Below are positions 11,562 through 22,606 of a stretch of 64,000 bases of DNA, piece after piece. The stretch's first letter is position 1; every line of letters begins with the position of its first letter. Source of the DNA: Uloborus plumipes (taxonomy: Eukaryota > Arthropoda > Arachnida > Araneae > Uloboridae); assembly GCA_038373865.1 (NCBI GenBank), contig JAXGGA010004756.1, positions 20,814 to 84,813 on the forward strand, given 5' to 3'. Made by a program: the position numbers and the translations under genes. The notes below the pieces were generated by a model. It saw only the letters and a program-made list of their open reading frames with translations. It did not search any database and was not told where the DNA came from.

Positions 11562-12229
11562 GGCTACAGTGGACAAATAAAATTGATTTTTTTCAATTAT
11601 TGATTTATATGTCTAAAACTTTGTGTGCTTGTATTGTTGTATATTTACCACATCTAACAGCATAAAAAACACAAATTAGTGCAAAAACAATGAATAATTT
11701 TTTTCAAATTTCAAATTTAAATATTTTTTTAACAAAATTTCAAAATGTTCCAGGCGTCGCAATTTTTTTTTCAAACTTTGAATTTCCACTTAATTTCCAA
11801 TCATTAGACAAGATTGCATAAAACAATGCATTACATGCAATGTTTTATGTGATAGTTTATGAAATATGGCTAAAAATGAAAATTTATATGATTTTTTCAA
11901 CTGAAAATTTTTATTTTCATCCCTCTTTTATAAACTATCTCATAAAACATTGCATATAATGCACTGTTTTGTGCCACCAAGCGTAATGATTGGAAATTAA
12001 GTGGAAATTCAAAGTTTGAAAAAAAATTGTGACGCCTGGAACATTTTGAAATTTTGTTAAAAAATATTTAAATTTGAAATTTGAAAAAAAAAAAAAGTAT
12101 TCATTGTTTACACTAATTTGTGTAATTTATGCTTTTAGATGTCGTTAATATACAATAATACAAGCACACAAAGTTTTAGACATATAAATCAATAATTGAA
12201 AAAAATCAATTTTATTTTCCACTGTAGCC
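11562..12229. mobile_element. 668 bp fold-back MITE flanked by TTAA
   Basis: Starts GGCTACAGTGGA and ends TCCACTGTAGCC. TTAA lies directly outside each end (11558-11561 and 12230-12233). The inverted similarity runs almost to the centre near 11895, giving arms of about 320 bp: TTTAGACATATAAATCAAT, AAATTTGAAATTTG, GGCGTC.CA and CAAAGTTTGAA blocks all have mirrored partners. TTAA duplication suggests piggyBac-type mobilisation. An alternative reading is a Tc1/mariner end TA|CAGTGGA, but the symmetry extends beyond that TA to TTAAGGC, which favours TTAA. No coding capacity. Confidence 0.8.
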
Positions 12230-12233
12230 TTAA

Positions 12234-12779
12234 GTGGTTAAATTGATTAAGGTATGCCCGCTGATAGCCTCAATATCAAGAAAAGTTTGTTCTCAAAGAC
12301 AGAGAGCAAAAGTATAAGTATAATTTGCACATGGAAACAAAACTAAAGATAAAAAGTTAGTACAATTAAAAGCTGTTAATTATACTTTCAATGTTGCACT
12401 CTGTATTTCAGAACAAACATTTCCTGCTGTTGAGTCTATCATCTGACTTACCTTAATCAACTTAACTTTGGATTGGAATACCACTTGCACGCAGTTTTTT
12501 ATAGCATTTGAAACAAACATTACAATATGCGAATATTGGTAAAAAAAATAAGTTGGATTGAATAGACAGGAAAAAAATAAAAGAAATGAAAGATTTAAAA
12601 CTGAGGTACAATGAACTAAACCTTGAGAATTTCTGGAGGTTTTTATGAAAAAGCCCAACAGCAGTCCGATTTTCATCTCAACACGAAATTCATCACACGA
12701 CCTCAACCGCACTGTTCCGCTTTTGTCACACATCACCTCAGCAATTCCGATTCGTTTTGTAGATTAGTTCGGCACGGAA
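12234..12779. other. AT-rich DNA, nothing recognised
   Basis: A 118-codon minus-strand frame covers much of it, but its residues do not resemble a known family and its composition follows the local base content. Confidence 0.35.
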
Positions 12780-13215
12780 TTGAAACAAATGGATAATAAA
12801 TGGGGAAGCATTCAAATTTCAGATTCCCCTCTTTACAATGTGCCGCTGCAGGGGAGGGATTGGGCATCTTCTCTTGGAGCAATGGGCACACGCAAAAGAG
12901 AAGATGCACTTCCTTCCCATCCCGCTTATCAGTCGCGTGGCAGGTGCATCCGGCGGGAAAAAGGGTCTCGCCATTTTTAACGTTTGCACGAGCGAAAGAG
13001 GCTTCGGTTGCGTGTTAGCATATGTCCAGATGGAGTGATAGGCCGAACGGTGTTGTGGAAGGATGGATGCCTCCGCAGATATCCCATTTCGAATGCTCTG
13101 ACATGGATCTCGAGATGTCACTCCATGTTGACGCTCTATTAAGGAAATTCGCATTGCAAGAATGTGTCTGTATCCGTGACTGTGGTAGGAGTGGTGGAAT
13201 GGGGAGGTTGAGAGT
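12780..13215. promoter_or_regulatory. GC-richer islet with E2F-like and YY1-like sites
   Basis: About half G+C in an AT-rich setting, with frames of 66-111 codons open in several registers on both strands, which argues against a single real exon. GGCGGGAAAA at 12952-12961 matches an E2F-type site. CGCCATTTTT starting at 12969 resembles a YY1 core. A perfect 12-bp stem (GCATCTTCTCTT at 12864-12875 with its inverse at 12896-12907) lies inside. No repeat signature is visible. A promoter, enhancer or non-coding first exon is possible but unproven. Confidence 0.35.
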
Positions 13216-14744
13216 ATATATTTTGATTTTGTGATTTCTGTTTAGAGCTGTCTGAGAAGAATTTGATGTGTGTAGTGAAAGCGCTAAATGTTATAAACTT
13301 GAAATAAAAAAACAAAGGAAAAAATGCATCTCTTTCAGTCTTTTAGTTTTTTCATTTTTTTATTACTCTGCCTTCTTTTACTATTTTTTTATGTTCTTGG
13401 TTACTAATTTTTCAGCAATCATGAAATTGTTTATTGTTTTAAATCTGTTGAGGAAGGCCAGTGGCGGGTTTTCGATTTTTTCGAGCAGGAGCAAAGTCTG
13501 AAACTACTACCCTTCCTCAACTTCCTTCTAGTTTTTGTATCAAGTTTCAAAGACAGAGAAAGGGGTGAATTTGCTTCTCCCAGACAGTGACGAATTTACA
13601 GGACTGACGGCATTTCGAAATGCATTTTTGTGGGTCCCTTTAAGGTGAACAGAAATAAGCAAAATATTTTTCATGTGCTTTTTTAGATCTTCCTAAAAGC
13701 CTTTCAATGGTTTTTAAAGTTTGTTTTTGACACTTTTCTGAAGACTAAGAAGCAGCTAAAAAAACCCACAACCTTGAATGTGTCAAATTATAGCTTGTTA
13801 CCAAGCAGTCAAAAGCATTTCACGGAAACCGATTATAGTATTAAGAATTGAAAAGTTTGAAATTTAGAATTTTCTAAACGAAGAAAGGTGAAACATAATC
13901 GTGTACAGTTCAACGTAAAGTTTAAATTTCGTATTTAAAAGGAATGTTTTAAATAAACATTATACGCTTAGCGTGACTCCGGTTGCAAATTGCCAAGCAT
14001 CGAAAACAGTGTTGGAGTCTACAAGAAAAATAAATAAATTTTCAAACCTCAAAATGCGCATTGAAAGAGGAAGTCATGGAGACAGAAAACCACCCAATCA
14101 ACTTGTCTGCCTACAACGTCTCCTATGACATTCTCATCCATTATGCAAACACTCTAGACTAGACCAAGAAATGGAAAAGAAAAAACGAATATCACCATTT
14201 TCTTAACAGGATGAAAACAGAACCTTCACTCTGAAATTGTGATGTTGTTCAACTCAAATGAATTTTTAGCAGAAGTAACAATTTAAGACTTTCGAGAAAT
14301 AAACAAATGCCATTGTGCAACAAAGTAATAGTAGAATCAAACATTAACTAAAATTTGTGCTTTTAACGGTGTTTTATCTTTACTTGGGTTTGTTATTCAG
14401 TGGGAAACAAATCGCAGTTATGCATTTATGCACGAAAAGTCGAATTCGTTTATAACGAACTTTGATAGTGGATTTAACGAGGAAAGGAAGATTCGTTTGG
14501 ATCAATGCTGTTTATGGAAAATAACTCATTTTTAACGAGTACATGCCCGTTTTAAAAGGCAATATTTTTGAAATTTATTAAAGTTTCATTGACTCCCATC
14601 TCATCTCACCAGACCAGCTAATCCTTTCTTTTAACTTTCTTTCCGAATTTCTCAAGTCTACCAAAAATAAGTGATATGTTACAAGTTAGTTTTTTTAATA
14701 GGAAATGAAAAGAGCAATGTGGCATTTGAACCATAATTTAAACA
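13216..14744. other. AT-rich DNA, nothing recognised
   Basis: Only short low-complexity frames, such as a Phe/Tyr-rich 77-codon frame. No gene or repeat boundary found. Confidence 0.4.
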
Positions 14745-14965
14745 TGGCGCAAAAGCAGCATTACTGCATCTGAATATATTTCTAATATGGTGCGAAAATT
14801 AGCGTTATTATGTCAAATGAATTATTTAAATACGGCATGAAATAAAAGCTGTTACATTTAAACTATTGCTTAAATATGTGCGAAATCAGCATTATTGCTA
14901 ATTTCGCACGTCTGAAAAACAGTGTTGCAGTGCGAAAAAAGCATCATTGCGTCTGAGTGTAACAA
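14745..14965. repeat. Degenerate short interspersed motif, about four copies
   Basis: Variants of GTGCGAAAAxxAGCATTATTGC occur near 14745, 14788, 14876 and 14931, with TCTGA often following. A 9-bp hairpin GTGCGAAAT/ATTTCGCAC spans 14878-14911. The spacing is irregular, so this is a decayed tandem repeat or a set of repeated binding sites. Confidence 0.4.
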
Positions 14966-15024
14966 TGAGGTAAACTCAGCTTTGTTCCAACTGAATTATT
15001 ATCTCTCTGTGTGTTAATGTATAT

Positions 15025-15202
15025 CAGTGGCGGATTTACCACATTGCAAATGTCGCAGTTTTCGATTGACCCCTGGGACTATCGAGGCCCCGTTGGAGTT
15101 GCGAAAATGCACGTGATAAATGTTTCACATGGTTTCGCAATTGACAAAGGGGACCTTAAAAAAACATTGCACGGCTCCCTCAAACTTGTAAATCCTACAT
15201 TG
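15025..15202. mobile_element. hAT-like MITE fragment, CAGTGGCGGATTTA terminus
   Basis: The left end CAGTGGCGGATTTACC is mirrored imperfectly by GTAAATCCTACATTG at the right. The same terminus appears in inverse orientation at 21316-21331. No exact 8-bp duplication remains, so boundaries are approximate. Confidence 0.45.
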
Positions 15203-17597
15203 ATGCTTTTTCTTTTTTCTTTAATTTCAAAACAATATTTAATTTTTAAACTAGTTACATACCATAATCCAATGGAATGAATTTCGTTTCAAATATTTTT
15301 TATAATCCAATTAGCTTCGGGAAACACAATTCAATAAAATCCACTCACCTAGGAAAAACAGAAAAACAAACATATAATAAAATCACTAAAAACATGGATT
15401 GCAAAGAAATAACTATTATATTTTAACAAGTAAATTTTTTTCTTTAAACTGAATGAATGCTTAACTTTTACGAAAGAAAATATCTTAACACCAGATAATA
15501 AAACTAATTGAGCTTCTATTCCATGTTCTAATTGCACGCACGTGCGAAAATAACTTGGTAACGTCCTTCTAATTGCACAAGGTCATAAAATGAAATTACC
15601 GCAAACACACGTGCTATTTTTATGCGTCGTAATTTCTACAAACAGTAATTGTCCATGGGAAAAATAATCTTATGGCACATTGACTGTTTTTCAGGGGATT
15701 AGAAATATCGCGTATAATTCAATAACAAAAATACGTTTTATTTATTTGGATTGAATGGATTTTTGCTAGCTGCTTTGTGCAAATTCAATCAGACATGAAA
15801 AGAAAATATAGTCATAAAGTACTATTAAATTAGAAATTGAACATTGAAGCAATCCCAAAAATATACTTCAAATATTATTATTTTATTGAAAATGGCTCGT
15901 AAATGCTTATACGTGTTTACTTTCAAGATGGTCCAGGAATAACCAGGATTTATGCAGCATTGAGTTTTTTGAAATTCGTTTTTTCGTTGCTGTGTTGACC
16001 AGAGTTCATAAAAAAGAGACAATCCAAAAAGCAAAATCAAACGATGTTTGTATCAAGCACTTATCAAGCACATATCTCTCTCTTTTTCTTTTTTCAGTTT
16101 TTTAGATATACCGTACGTCTAACATAAAAGGTACACAATGGTAAAAAGTTATTTTTTCAGGAGACGAAGAATAGGTTCTGCAGACAAAGTCGTTTTACAT
16201 GAGAATTTTCATTTCAAAAATACTTAACTTAGAATTTATTTATTTATTTATTTATAGGCAGACAAATATGCCCTTCGTGGAAATCCTTTTTCCAGTTATG
16301 TATCGTCTTCGTAGAAAAAATAAAAAAATTTTCAATACGGCTTTTCACAGAGAAAAAACATTACCCCACAACACAGTCCTTAATTCAGAGTAAAATTCAG
16401 CAACAAAGTGTTGACTTACTCTTTCATATTAGTACATAGTAATGGCTTTTTTATTAGCTTTTATTGCACTTGCCTTGTCGTACGTAGGGGGTTGAAAGCG
16501 TTTTTTAACTGTTGCCAAAAACAAAAATGAATGACAGTGATTATTAAGTTAATTTTAAATAATTTTTCGAGGCTTTCCGATATTCAAGTCAACTGCTTGA
16601 AACCGTTTGATGCCGTAGATAAGAGCTTAAAAATTGTTTGAAACCATTTTAAAGCTCTTATTTCCCCACATACTTGTAAATTTTCCACTGAATACTAGTA
16701 GAACGTTGACACATGCCACTTTAATTCCCACCATTCCTAGAACACCCGATTAAATATTTACAACAAAAACAGCTGGACAACTTGGAAAAGCAGCGAGTTT
16801 ATTCAACTTAACGATAACTCTCAGCTAGAATGTGACATTGCACTAAAATCGCTGATCTTGTGCATATATCAATGTTATGTGAGTCAGACGAAGATGACTC
16901 ACAGACAAGCGATGCCGAAAATAAAAAATGAAAAAATCCGATTGCATCAGTTCTACTTATCGTCTTACATAGCTGCGAATTCCCAAGCACGCTGTAATTG
17001 CATTACGCCGCCAAGATAGCAAACACGGCGCGGCGCTTTTAACTTTAACTGTGGCGGATCGATTTAAAGTATTTGCTTGAAAGAGATTCATTTGCATAAA
17101 ACATTAATCAATGGAAAATAATTTGCTAAAACCATTGGTTTGCAAGTTTTTCGAAACGACCTTTGATGATGTTGCAGAAAAATATGTACGCATTAAAAAA
17201 CATAAAACAAAGAGTAACTATTCAATTCAAAATAGTTCTTTCCTTTTTTTGTGGTTGTTGCTAAAATATTTAATTTTGAATGTTTTTAAGCTCAACCATT
17301 AAAAAAAAGTCTCATTAATTTTGATGCAATTCATTTTAGTGTTTTTTAAGTTGCGCATTTGTATTAATTTCGTTGTTCTTCTACAAAATAGCATTTTTCT
17401 ATTTATTTTTTCCTATTGGAGAGAAAATTAATTTTTTTAGGCATTTTCTTTTTTTTTCTGTTACTCCAAATTTACTTTATTCTTTGCGAAGAATACAATC
17501 TTTGTTCACTTTTAAGAAAAAACTAAAGACAATGAAAAAGAGTGGGTATTTTTGAGATTCAAATTACATTTAAGCCAGGTTTTATTTCTGATTGCCG
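15203..17597. other. AT-rich DNA; (TTTA)n tract and paired AP-1-like sites
   Basis: A (TTTA)n tract lies at about 16239-16256. GTGAGTCA (16879-16886) and its inverse TGACTCAC (16895-16902) form two AP-1-like sites 8 bp apart. A short GC-rich string GGCGCGGCGC lies near 17026-17036. No gene was recognised. Confidence 0.35.
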
Positions 17598-17599
17598 TA

Positions 17600-17850
17600 C
17601 AGTGCTGCTCTGATAAGTTGACCTCCCGCGTAGACAATATTTCCCCCGGGTATATATAATAATAGTAACACTATATAATAATAGAATACCATAATAGTTC
17701 AGGGTAATTTGCACTAAATTGAGTTGGGTAATTTTCGTACTCGATTTGTAAAAGTATTCCAACTCAAATCCGAGGCAATTGCCCTTTCCTATTACCCAAA
17801 ACGAAGGAAACATTATTAAGGTCAGAGCTCAACTTATCGGAGTTGCACTG
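17600..17850. mobile_element. Tc1/mariner-type MITE with TA flanks
   Basis: TA|CAGTGCTGCTCTGATAAG at the left pairs with CTTATCGGAGTTGCACTG|TA at the right, an imperfect ~24-bp terminal inverted repeat with TA on both sides. About 250 bp long and non-coding. A related left-end block recurs at about 62312-62351. Confidence 0.65.
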
Positions 17851-17852
17851 TA

Positions 17853-19029
17853 GCTCTCCCTCAATCTGAAGTGTTTCAATCTTCCCTCACTCCCAACTAT
17901 CTCAGAAATTCGGCAGAAAAGTATTAATTTAATGAATTTGCTATACATTTCGTCATCATAAAGTCATTCACAGAAATGTTAAATTTTAACTCAAAGAATG
18001 TTTTGAATCTTTTGATATCAAAGAATACTTTCAACAACTTGTTTATTTTTCTAAAATATTCAAAATAAACATTAAAAAAACATAAGTCAAGCACATGCGA
18101 AACTTTGAAACTGAACCAAAAACAAATAACGTTTAAAAATTTCCATTTTAGTTAAAAAGAACACAAAGTAAAAGCAATTAATATTCATAAATTTTCCACC
18201 CTTCTTCGAAATTAAACTATTTATCGAAACTATAAATTTCTAGTGGAGAAAATATTTCGACTTCAAAGAATACTCTTATCGAACGATTTACTTTTCCAAA
18301 CTGTTCGAAATATGCGTAAAAAATTCCTTTAAATCCTGCACATGCAGAGTTTTTAATTTTACCCACAAACTTATGACGTTTACCCATTAGTTAAGAAATC
18401 ATATTCTTTTTAGGCGTTCAGAAAAGTTTTTAATTATAAATAAAAATAAAAAAAAATTGGGTTGCTGGGGGGGGGGGGGGAGAGGAAAACCGCGATTGAT
18501 ATATCTGCCAAACAGTTTCAACAACAAACTATACTCGAAACGCGAAACTTTTAGAAATTTCCACCGTTAAAAATGCTTTTATCTTTTAACTTAACCTTTC
18601 ATAAACACAAAAACCTATGAGAAAAATTTTCCTTAAAAATCAGCAACATGAAATTTCCCCGCAATCTAAAAACTTATACCACGCACTTCTTCAGAAAGAC
18701 AATCAAATCTTCCCCAACCTCAAACTTCCTTTACAAGTGTCTGAAAACATTGAACTTGAGCAAAAGTTTTTAAATGTTAATCTATCGCTATCTCATAAAA
18801 CCGAGACCTTCAGCAGCGAGAGAAAACGGCAGGATGGGAGGAGGAGGAAGAGGAGAAGCAAGAGAAGAGGATGGAGAGAAAGAACAGGTAAGAGGAGGAA
18901 GAAGAAGAAAGCTCTCTCATCCCAGTCTGGATCGATCCGGTGAATGACCGCGCAGACTGGGATCGATCGGTCCGCCGAAAGGTCATTCTTGGTAGGAAGG
19001 AGCTTCATTCAAATATAGGTTACTGTTGC
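17853..19029. other. AT-rich DNA with poly-G run and purine-rich simple sequence
   Basis: A long G run lies at about 18468-18481. A GGA/GAAGA-rich purine tract spans about 18836-18910 and keeps a 108-codon frame open that encodes only Arg/Lys-rich low complexity. An 11-bp stem ATCCCAGTCTG/CAGACTGGGAT lies at about 18918-18963. Nothing supports a gene. Confidence 0.4.
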
Positions 19030-19860
19030 GTCGGGGAGGGGATGGGAGGGGTGACCAAGAATATGTAACGTAATAAGATCAGTGCGGTCATTGGACGGAT
19101 ACTATGTAGCAGTTGAGGAGCGAAAGCTATTAGCGGTTGTAATGCAGACAGAGGGATTTCGGGATAAATTAAAGGGTGAAGCCAAGTGACAGTCAAAATT
19201 TGTATATCTGTTAGTGATTAGTTGTGATTTTTCTTGCTTTTTGATTGTCCGATATGTTTGTTAACCATATGGAATGGGATTACATGTAGCAAGATGGGTT
19301 CGATAGTTTGCCGAAATGCTATGCACAGGGTTGCCCATGAGAATACAATTGTGCAGATTGCGCCATTGAAACTTTTAGGTGTGTGCTTTTACGGGGGGGG
19401 GGGGAATAGTGGGGTTTAAGTAATTAGATCGGCCTAATTATAGCAGAAATACTATGTAGCGGTTGAGGAGCGCTAAGCCAATTGCGGTTGTAATGGAGAC
19501 GGGGGATTTAGAGATGGATTTAAGGGATGGTAATGAACAAAGGGAAAGTCAAAATTTGCAGTTGATACTTATTAGTTGTGATTTTTGTTGATTTTTGATT
19601 GTCCGATATGTTTGTTAACCGTATGGAATGAGATTACATGGAATAGGATGGGTTCGATAGTTTACCGAAATGCTATGCACAGGGGTAGCCATGGGGAGCC
19701 AATCGTGCAGACTGCGCCATTGAAACTGTTAGGGAAGTGCTTTTATGGGGGTTTTGGTGGGAGTTTAAGTAAAAAGATCGTCTTGATAACTGCAGGAATA
19801 CTATGTAGCAGTTGGAGGAAGAAAATGAATTGGCATTAGTAATGCACACGAAGAAAACAG
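19030..19860 (+). repeat. Tandem array of ~350 bp units with embedded poly-G MITE motif
   Basis: ACTATGTAGC recurs at 19101, 19451 and 19800 (spacings 350 and 349), and TTGATTGTCCGATATGTTTG at 19241 and 19595 (354). Each complete unit contains CCATATGGAATG or CGTATGGAATG, CCGAAATGCTATGCACAGGG, TGCGCCATTGAAACT, a G-rich run, then AGATCGxCxTxATxA. The TGCGCCATTGA plus G-run part is the motif of the local hAT-like MITEs, so the unit apparently captured such an element before amplification. Confidence 0.8.
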
Positions 19861-19916
19861 ATTGTCAGAATAAAGGGGGCGATTCACGGTAGGCCCGGCA
19901 TAAGAATTTCTTTCAG

Positions 19917-20064
19917 CAGTCTGCGGTGCAAATTGTAAAAATCCCATAAATAATCTACAAGATAAACCGACATTAGATTAATCACATTCACAGTCCGCTG
20001 CACAAATTGAAAATTCAAAAAATAGTCTGTAAGATAAACCGACAGTAGATTGATTAATTGTAAA
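19917..20064 (+). repeat. Two-copy tandem repeat, 74 bp unit
   Basis: Two blocks share CAGTCyGCxGxxCAAATTG and AAGATAAACCGACAxTAGATT, starting at 19917 and 19991. The copies are clearly diverged. Confidence 0.65.
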
Positions 20065-21104
20065 ATCTAAATGGGTACCAAGAAATGCTTAAAAGTAAGA
20101 TTCTGAACTTGAAAAATACAACTACAGACTACTTGTGGATTATATCTGAGAAAACACGATACAATCCTTCGCTTGCTGAAACTTACTATTTTGAATATAA
20201 TAGGATCATGACAGTTGCAGGAAGTGGTGTAGTTTGGGGAGGGGAGACGTAAGGAGCATTGCCCCCCGAAATATTTGCTTTATGGCGTCAAAAAGAATGC
20301 TAAATTACTGTAAATTGGTTCCAGAGTACGTTCAAAAAAAAAAAAAAAAATCTGCCGCGTGCTTTTAAATTAAAGCTGGCATATGTATAACTTGAACTGA
20401 CGTTCAACCCTTGTTTAGCGTTACAAATGTCCATCGACCATAACATCTACCATCTACTCTAAAAAAAAAAAGCTGTGTTCCTCCAAATACTTTTTAACAA
20501 CTACAAAGCTGGCAGGAATATTTAGTAACAGTTGAAGAGTAGTAATGCACACGGAGAATATACAGATTGCCAAAAATGCTATAAGAAGAAAAAAAAATCC
20601 TTAGGGAGCAGGGATAGATTTTTTATACGGTGGATACTATGGCTGACGAATCTTTGCTATGTCAAAAAAGCTCAGTTTAGGTTACTTATACAAGTTTTAC
20701 TTACAAAAGCAGACATTTATTATGTTAACAAAAGAAGTAATTGAAACCAATTTGTATAAAAGGTTAGCTTTTTTCATAGTAATAAACCAATGTTACTGGA
20801 AACGCAGTACTCCCCCCTCCCCTTTCAACTGTAACACTCACTGTCCGATTAAATGGACGACTTGACGATAATGAATAAAGTAAAAGCTAAAAATTGGGTA
20901 TAATTTACTGATCACTTGTAATTTTTCTTAATTTTTTCATTGTCCGGTACTTGGGAACCATATGGAATGGGATTGTAAGTAAAAGGGGCAGGTTTGAGAG
21001 TTGTAGCAGGATCTTGCCTAACTGGAAAACTTACAGTTAATGGATAAAAGTAGTAAGAAATAAAAATTAAATCAAAATGTACATATTTTTTGGTCACTTG
21101 TGTT
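20065..21104 (+). repeat. Decayed outlying copies of the ~350 bp unit
   Basis: 20515-20585 (AGGAATATTTAGTAACAGTT...AGTAATGCACACGGAGAA) matches the start of the third tandem unit. 20910-21000 (ATTGTCCGGTACTTGGGAACCATATGGAATGG) matches the unit interior. The stretches between hold A tracts and low-complexity DNA only. Confidence 0.45.
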
Positions 21105-21295
21105 TTTTTTTATTTAATTGTTTTATTTATTTATTTATCCTTGCTCGTCTGGAATAAGTAAATGATATGGAATGGCACAATACCAGGAGATCAGAAATTG
21201 AGTACACTATTAGTGAACACGGTGAATTTTCGATCGGCTGGAATCGAACCGGTTTTTACATAGCTGCACGACATACAAAGGTGCCCTCAAAATGA
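21105..21295 (-). mobile_element. Candidate tRNA-derived SINE with A-rich tail
   Basis: Read on the minus strand, a B-box-like GGTTCGATTCC (top strand 21240-21250) lies near the head. The body then runs down to an A/T-rich tail, AATAAATAAATAAAAC then poly-A, at 21105-21140. The A box is poorly preserved and no target duplication was identified. Confidence 0.4.
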
Positions 21296-21335
21296 ATTGC
21301 TATGGGCCCCAAAACTGTAAATCCGCCACTGAACA
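21296..21335 (-). mobile_element. Isolated CAGTGGCGGATTTACAG terminus
   Basis: The reverse complement of 21315-21331 reads CAGTGGCGGATTTACAG, the same end as the MITE at 15025. GGGCCC lies just inside. The opposite end of this copy was not found. Confidence 0.35.
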
Positions 21336-22369
21336 AGGCAATGATTTGATGTTAGTTAAAATTTCTTCAAAACGGAAATGCAATTTTATGACTCAGTTCT
21401 AATAAACCACAAAACTGCCTCCAGAGGCACTTAAAAGTATCCTTAACGCAATCAATGTGTTCAGGTTCTATCCGGAAACAAGTAAGTACCATATTGAGGT
21501 AAGTAATGACTTTATTTTAATTATGAATAAAACGAAAAAAAAAAAAAAAAACTCATTGCACCAAGAACCTCACATCAAAAATAATTAATCCTATTTCGCT
21601 ACGAATTGCAGTGCTACTTAAACAGAAAAGCTTAAAATACTTCTCATCATAGAGGAAAAATCCACAACAACTCAAATTAACCCATTTGAATGCGGAGGAA
21701 AAATGTTTGGGGCTCGGCACTCGTACAACAAAAACCACAGCGTCTGCCATATTGGGTTCCCATTCGAGCGCGTCACAATTTCAGGGTCGCGACCGCGGCA
21801 GCATCCCGGAAAAGGACGACGCTGTTTTGCAGTTTTGTATGCAATGTGCTTCCTTTTCGACGAAAACGAAAACGGAAATGAAAGCAGCAGGGTTCAAGAA
21901 AGATCTCATTTTCTGCATAAAGAGCCGAATCTAATTTCATGCGAATAAATGTGTTTGTTTACTTTTGGAAAACGGACTGAACGCAGTGGAAAAGAATCGT
22001 GGAAGATCTGCGTCTAAATATGCGACATTCTTGAAATTCCATTCTTTTCTTTTTTGCGCAAATCTTTCATTTTTACAACATCAGAGCGAGAAATGTACAC
22101 AATATATCATCGCCTCGGAGCAACAGCAAAACGTCTAAAGCTATAAGAACAACAGTAAGGTATCCCACTGTAAGATATAAGAAGCGACAATAGAGGTACA
22201 AACGTGCAATGACACCTCTCATTAGACTTTTTCAAAAAAAAAAAAGAGGTTATTTATTTATTTAGATTTTTTCTCCTTAAAAACTCGACAATGAAATATT
22301 TGTGTTATTATTCAGCCGAGGTTTAGAACCATGTCAAAAAAGGCTGTTTTGTCAACTCTTAGAGCAGAG
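21336..22369. other. AT-rich DNA with a small CpG-bearing patch
   Basis: 21680-21900 is less AT-rich and has three overlapping plus-strand frames (63-82 codons), none recognisable. It includes TCGCGACCGCGGCAGC near 21786. No repeat boundary was fixed. Confidence 0.3.
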
Positions 22370-22606
22370 GTTGATCGATCAATTTGGGTCTGGTATCTTG
22401 ACTGGAAGGTCGCGGGTTCGGTACCGGCTCATTGCAGACTCTCTGCGTACGCTAATGGTGACTGGTGCGTGTTAAATCTGTCGGGGAAAAGTCCTCCATG
22501 ATCTCATCACACATCAATACTTCTCGGGGCGCTGAATCAGTGCTTACTTGGCTTTTGGTCTGGATCAAAAGGACAGAGGTGTCTTCAGGACCCATCGAAA
22601 CGACGA
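22370..22606 (+). mobile_element. tRNA-derived SINE, diverged copy
   Basis: A B-box-like GGGTTCGGTACC at 22414-22425 follows a weak A box. The downstream body shares ordered blocks with the SINE at 48831-49123: AAAGTCCTCCA, ATACyTCTsGGGGyGCTG, GGTCTGGxTCAAAA and TCTTCAGGxCCC. I therefore place both in one family. This copy is more diverged and no flanking duplication was seen. Confidence 0.6.

Noticed and set aside
12380..12736. 118-codon minus-strand frame
   Set aside because: Low-complexity Phe/Ser-rich middle, no known motif, no neighbouring exon signals.
18617..18943. 108-codon frame ending in an Arg/Lys-rich tail
   Set aside because: The tail is translation of a GGA/GAA purine microsatellite and the rest has no family resemblance.
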